A stretch of 51,691 bases of DNA from an uncultured bacterium (GTDB lineage Bacteria; Bacillota; Clostridia; Oscillospirales; Ruminococcaceae): contig CAKXHL010000016.1 in assembly GCA_934875375.1 (NCBI GenBank), forward strand, positions 1-51,691, in the 5' to 3' direction. How positions within the stretch are numbered: position 1 is the first letter of the stretch; every line of letters starts with the position of its first letter. Made by a program: the position numbers and the translations under genes. Positions 49,001 through 51,691 of the stretch are shown here, piece by piece. The notes under the pieces are model-generated. The model searched no databases. It worked only from the letters and a program-made list of their open reading frames with translations, and had not been told where the DNA came from.

Positions 49001-49867
49001 TCAATGGGCGCTGAAGATGCTTTTGGAGATCGTCCCGGTTTTCATCAGCATGAAGCACAAAAGCACCGTATAGCCGATACAGCCCCAAATCGCGCCGATA
49101 GGATCTCCGCCTGTGGCGATCCCCTGAATGAGCACCGCATAGATCGCCACGCAGACGAGGATCAGCATACCCTGAAAGCCCACGGCAAACAGGGAGCGCA
49201 GATAATTCTGGCCCATCGTGCCAAGCTCCCGGTTGGAGAGCGTCGCCACGGGGATGGGGGCTAAACTGGTCAGCAGATATATCTCGATCATGCGGCCATA
49301 TACGATCACGAAAATAAAAATGTTCAGCGCCAGCATGGTAAACTTAATGAGGAACGATTGCAGGAACAGGCCCAGCAGAGGGCCAAGCTCCATTGTTTCA
49401 AGGGTCATTTCCAAATCGGCCAGCATATCCGGCGTGATGTTGGTTGCGCCTGTGACGATGCCCGCCGCGCTTGCGATCACGCTTTGCGACACGTCAAAGA
49501 CCGCCATGACGATATTGAACGTGTTGGACAGGATCAGGATGGCACAAGTGGTTTTGAATACCCATTTGTAGATATTCGCCACGTCGAACTCGTGCATATT
49601 GTTCTTTTCCAGTATCATCTGGATCAGCTCATAGGTGGCAACGAAGGTCAGGATCAATCCGGCAATCGGCAATATCACCGTTTCGGAAAGCTGCCGTATC
49701 AGGGAGAACACCCCGGCGTTCCATGCCGCCGGGGTAGTCCCCACCTGTACGGATATTTCCCCGACGCGGGTATTCACCGTGTCAAACAGCCCCTCGAGGT
49801 TTCCCATGATGCCCTCGATCAAAAGCCCTTTGAGCCATTCCGTGATCCATTCGGTGAGAATACCCAT
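49001..49867 (-). CDS. TrbL/VirB6-like conjugation membrane protein (CD1112 type)
   Basis: 288 residues with five to six membrane helices (for example LIRQLSETVILPIAGLILTFVATYELI, FKTTCAILILSNTFNIVMAVF, MLALNIFIFVIVYGRMIEIYLLTSLAPIPVATL). The N-terminus MGILTEWITEWLKGLLIEGIMGNLEGLFDTVN is characteristic of the CD1112 group. It forms part of the type IV channel in the cytoplasmic membrane. It starts 12 bases after the Maff2 stop. TGA stop at 49001-49003 is in frame with the methyltransferase N-terminal region. Confidence 0.9.
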   Translation of the reverse strand: MGILTEWITEWLKGLLIEGIMGNLEGLFDTVNTRVGEISVQVGTTPAAWNAGVFSLIRQLSETVILPIAGLILTFVATYELIQMILEKNNMHEFDVANIYKWVFKTTCAILILSNTFNIVMAVFDVSQSVIASAAGIVTGATNITPDMLADLEMTLETMELGPLLGLFLQSFLIKFTMLALNIFIFVIVYGRMIEIYLLTSLAPIPVATLSNRELGTMGQNYLRSLFAVGFQGMLILVCVAIYAVLIQGIATGGDPIGAIWGCIGYTVLLCFMLMKTGTISKSIFSAH

Positions 49868-49879
49868 CGGCAGCTGCCC

Positions 49880-50092
49880 TTAAAACAGGGTAGACAGCAG
49901 AGGGATCAGGGTCGTGCCCAGCACGATGATGCCGCCGCCCGCCATGAGCTGCTTGATGCCCTGGCTTTTGGCTGCTGCGTTATCCGAGCCGTAGCCCTCC
50001 AGCAGATTGACCACGCCCCACACGGCAAGGCCAGCGCCCAGCGCCACGACGAGAGTTTGCAGGGTAGTAACGGCAGAAGCAAAAAACTGCAT
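49880..50092 (-). CDS. Maff2-family small membrane protein
   Basis: 70 residues: MQFFASAVTTLQTLVVALGAGLAVWGVVNLLEGYGSDNAAAKSQGIKQLMAGGGIIVLGTTLIPLLSTLF. Two membrane helices with a short polar loop, like VirB2/TrbC pilin-size subunits and matching Maff2 as found between virD4 and trbL in Tn1549-like elements. ATG 50092 has GGAGG six bases before; a longer upstream frame has no such site. Confidence 0.88.
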   Translation of the reverse strand: MQFFASAVTTLQTLVVALGAGLAVWGVVNLLEGYGSDNAAAKSQGIKQLMAGGGIIVLGTTLIPLLSTLF

Positions 50093-50162
50093 AAGTCCTC
50101 CATTTCTCCGGGGGGCAAAGCCCCGGCCATGAAAAAAGCCGCCATTTCTGGCGGCAGCTACT

Positions 50163-50185
50163 CCTCTGGCCACCGTGACCAGAGG
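50163..50185. repeat. ICE palindrome copy 10
   Basis: Arms CCTCTGGCCA and TGACCAGAGG, centre CCG. The second base pair is changed on both sides (T-A to C-G) so pairing is kept. It directly touches the virD4 stop codon (50186-50188). Confidence 0.92.
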
Positions 50186-51080
50186 TTATACAAAGGCGTC
50201 CGGGTCGTCGAGGTCGTCATAGTTGAGGATGTCCTCGTCCTCGCCTGTGAGCGCCTCGTCCGGCACGTCCACCTTGTAAACGGTATAGGTTTCGTTGGGG
50301 TTGAGCTTGTCCATCCGCCGTGTCACAAGGCTGTTGAGATCAAAAGCGTTTTTCACTTTATCGGCCTCCGCCGTAAAGCGATAATTGGGGTGCTGTTTCA
50401 AATCGTACTTTCTGGAATAGAACGGCGGCAGCCCCCGGAGCTGCAAAATGCACCGATCTCCGGGCATGGTGGCAAGCTCGCTTGGGGTCATCAGCTCCCG
50501 TCCGAGCCGCTGGGTGTTCTGGCTGTAACTTTCGGACTGTCCACGGGAGCGCCCCTCGGTCTGCATAGAGATCGTAGCCTTGCCCAGCCAGTTCTCGGAA
50601 ATCTCTTTGATGGTGCTGGCCTCACGGCCACCGAGGAACAGAACGCTGTCCATGTTGCCGAGGATGGTTTCTGCGTTCTTATCGTAGATGGCCTTGCACT
50701 GAGCCAACTGCTGATACAGCAGGCACAGGCTGATCTCACGGGAGCGGATGACCGCCACCAGTTTTTCCAAGTTCGGCACTTGCCCGGTGTTGGCCGCCTC
50801 GTCCCACAGCACCCGCACATGATGGGGCAGCCGTCCACCGTGAACATTGTCCGCCCGTTCACACAGGAGATTGAACATCTGCGAAAAGGCCAGCGCCACA
50901 AGGAAATTGTAGGTGCTGTCCGTGTCGCTGATGCAGAAGAAGGTTGCCGTGCGCCGATCACCCATACGGTCAAGCTCCAGCTCGTCATAGGACATGATCT
51001 CCCGAAGCTGAGGAATGTCAAAGGGCGCAAGCCGAGCACCGCAGGAAATTAAAATGCTTTTTGCCGTCTTGCCCGAAACG
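50186..51080 (-). pseudogene. VirD4/TraG coupling protein, C-terminal half only
   Basis: The frame shows GKTAKSILISCGARLAPFDIPQLREIMSYDELELD, then ISDTDSTYNFLVALAFSQMFNLLCERAD, the Walker B region VRVLWDEAANTGQVPNLEKLVAVIRSREI and LLYQQLAQCKAIYDKNAETILGNMDSVLFLGG, as in VirD4/TcpA coupling proteins. The N-terminal membrane part and Walker A are missing: similarity stops at about 51080, a TGA follows, and unrelated DNA with a terminator begins. No ribosome site precedes ATG 50995. A working coupling protein of this class is about 600 residues, so this copy cannot be functional alone. Confidence 0.85.
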
Positions 51081-51124
51081 AGTTGTCAAGGACTTTTTAA
51101 TCAAATTCACAAAAAAGCCACAAA

Positions 51125-51168
51125 AAAAGTGCCAGAAGCAGATTTTAGCTCCTGACACTTTTGCGGAT
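51125..51168 (-). terminator. Terminator of the 121-residue gene
   Basis: Minus strand: 12-bp stem AGTGTCAGGAGC / GCTTCTGGCACT (two G-T pairs) with a short loop, followed by seven T; directly after the stop at 51172. Confidence 0.85.
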
Positions 51169-51171
51169 GGG

Positions 51172-51537
51172 TTATTTGCTCCTGCTTAACAGTTCGTCGC
51201 AAAGGTACGCATATTCCGGCAGTTGGCCGATATAGGGTTTCCAGCGCCGCTTGATCTCGGCCAGTTCCAGCGGATCGGCGTCCTCGAAGTCATGGTCGTT
51301 TCCGGTCATTCCAAAAACATCCAGTGCTATATCATTCAAGCACTCATAACAAAGGCCAGCAGCGGACTCTATCCAGTTGCCGGTATCAATATAGACTGGG
51401 TCGATAGATATTGCCAGCCACACATAGCCGACCTTGTCCGACCAAACCAAATCATAAGCAGTCATTTGTTGGATGTGTTTCTCGAACACTTTACGGACGC
51501 GCTCAATCTCATTTTTCTCTTTTTCTGTGTACAGCAT
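51172..51537 (-). CDS. Unknown acidic protein between TnpW and virD4 fragment
   Basis: 121 residues, MLYTEKEKNEIERVRKVFEKHIQQMTAYDLVWSDKVGYVWLAISIDPVYIDTGNWIESAAGLCYECLNDIALDVFGMTGNDHDFEDADPLEL..., with no membrane helix. A coiled first part is followed by a compact acidic domain rich in Trp and Tyr. ATG 51537 is chosen for AGGAGG eight bases before. It has its own terminator, stands where the virD4 N-terminus should be, and resembles single-gene cargo. I do not recognise the family; an immunity or anti-defence role would be speculation. Confidence 0.65.
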   Translation of the reverse strand: MLYTEKEKNEIERVRKVFEKHIQQMTAYDLVWSDKVGYVWLAISIDPVYIDTGNWIESAAGLCYECLNDIALDVFGMTGNDHDFEDADPLELAEIKRRWKPYIGQLPEYAYLCDELLSRSK

Positions 51538-51615
51538 TTTCATGTCCTCCTTGGCTAAAATTTTTGGTGTGTACCACCATCAGTTTAACACAAGGCGGCT
51601 GACTTTATCAGCCGG

Positions 51616-51691
51616 TCACATCTGCTGAATTTCATTTTTGAGCATACGCTTGATTTTATCGCTCATGGTTTCTGTGCTGGTATTGCTGAAA
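51616..51691 (-). CDS. TnpW-like small transposon protein, partial
   Basis: Only the last 25 codons are in the window: SNTSTETMSDKIKRMLKNEI and a TGA at 51616-51618. The TETMSDKIKRML-K ending fits the transposon-encoded TnpW family, which is typical of Tn4451/Tn1549-like elements. The start lies beyond the window edge. A hairpin GGCTGA / TCAGCC follows the stop. Confidence 0.6.
   Translation of the reverse strand, partial: FSNTSTETMSDKIKRMLKNEIQQM

Noticed and set aside
49358..51052. 564-codon plus-strand frame across trbL, Maff2 and virD4
   Set aside because: Spans three real minus-strand genes and contains two palindromic repeats; no ribosome site.

Overview
The window looks like a chromosomal segment of a strictly anaerobic, moderately GC-rich Gram-positive of the class Clostridia, probably an Oscillospiraceae/Ruminococcaceae-type gut bacterium. 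The basis is an NADH-linked [FeFe] hydrogenase operon, a GGGtGRT/NifU-like pair, Firmicutes-type LepA, SecA and HelD, strong AGGAGG ribosome sites, and a Tn1549-like integrative conjugative element (ICE). No database search was possible; all names come from motifs and remembered family features.

Layout. (1) 1-1640: the wrecked end of a mobilizable element, with a MobC fragment, a frameshifted relaxase and the C-terminal third of a serine recombinase. (2) 1749-12709: Fe-S and hydrogen metabolism. A NifU-like scaffold and GGGtGRT protein are followed by two divergent operons. The minus-strand one encodes two DRTGG proteins, an anti-sigma-type ATPase, a sensory-looking hydrogenase homologue and, after a terminator, a PHP protein. 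The plus-strand one encodes NuoE, an ATPase, a 2Fe-2S protein, NuoF and the catalytic HydA. The second operon has a structured leader. (3) 12744-32039: housekeeping genes (HelD, LepA, a methyltransferase, HemW, an ECF sigma factor, GlyA, RarA, a DUF554 protein, SecA, HflX and a CDF transporter). Among them are three decayed genes: a GNAT acetyltransferase, a DUF4179-type anti-sigma factor and a lipoprotein. (4) 32043-51691: an ICE read almost wholly on the minus strand, running off the window.

The ICE carries a serine recombinase at its end, then (towards its other end) a small sigma-like factor, an AT-richer cargo of two-component system plus lipoprotein, an XRE regulator, a relaxase, CD1845-type protein, MobC, DUF4366/DUF4315 proteins, an NlpC/P60 hydrolase, VirB4, PrgI, two DNA methyltransferases, a TrbL/VirB6-like protein, Maff2 and the C-terminal half of VirD4. 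The truncated VirD4, the relaxase whose only well-placed start is ACG, and a methyltransferase without a proper start suggest that it is damaged or depends on helpers.

The most interesting undescribed signals are regulatory. Ten copies of a 23-bp near-palindrome sit at gene boundaries throughout the ICE and nowhere else in the window. A leader at about 35037-35215 has mutually exclusive stems, a hairpin that hides the start site of a 32-codon ORF, and a downstream terminator. An identical 15-bp box covers the -35 regions of the recombinase and CD1845-type promoters. A repeated motif marks the promoters of the two-component cassette. The hydrogenase leader (about 7486-7661) has riboswitch-like architecture.
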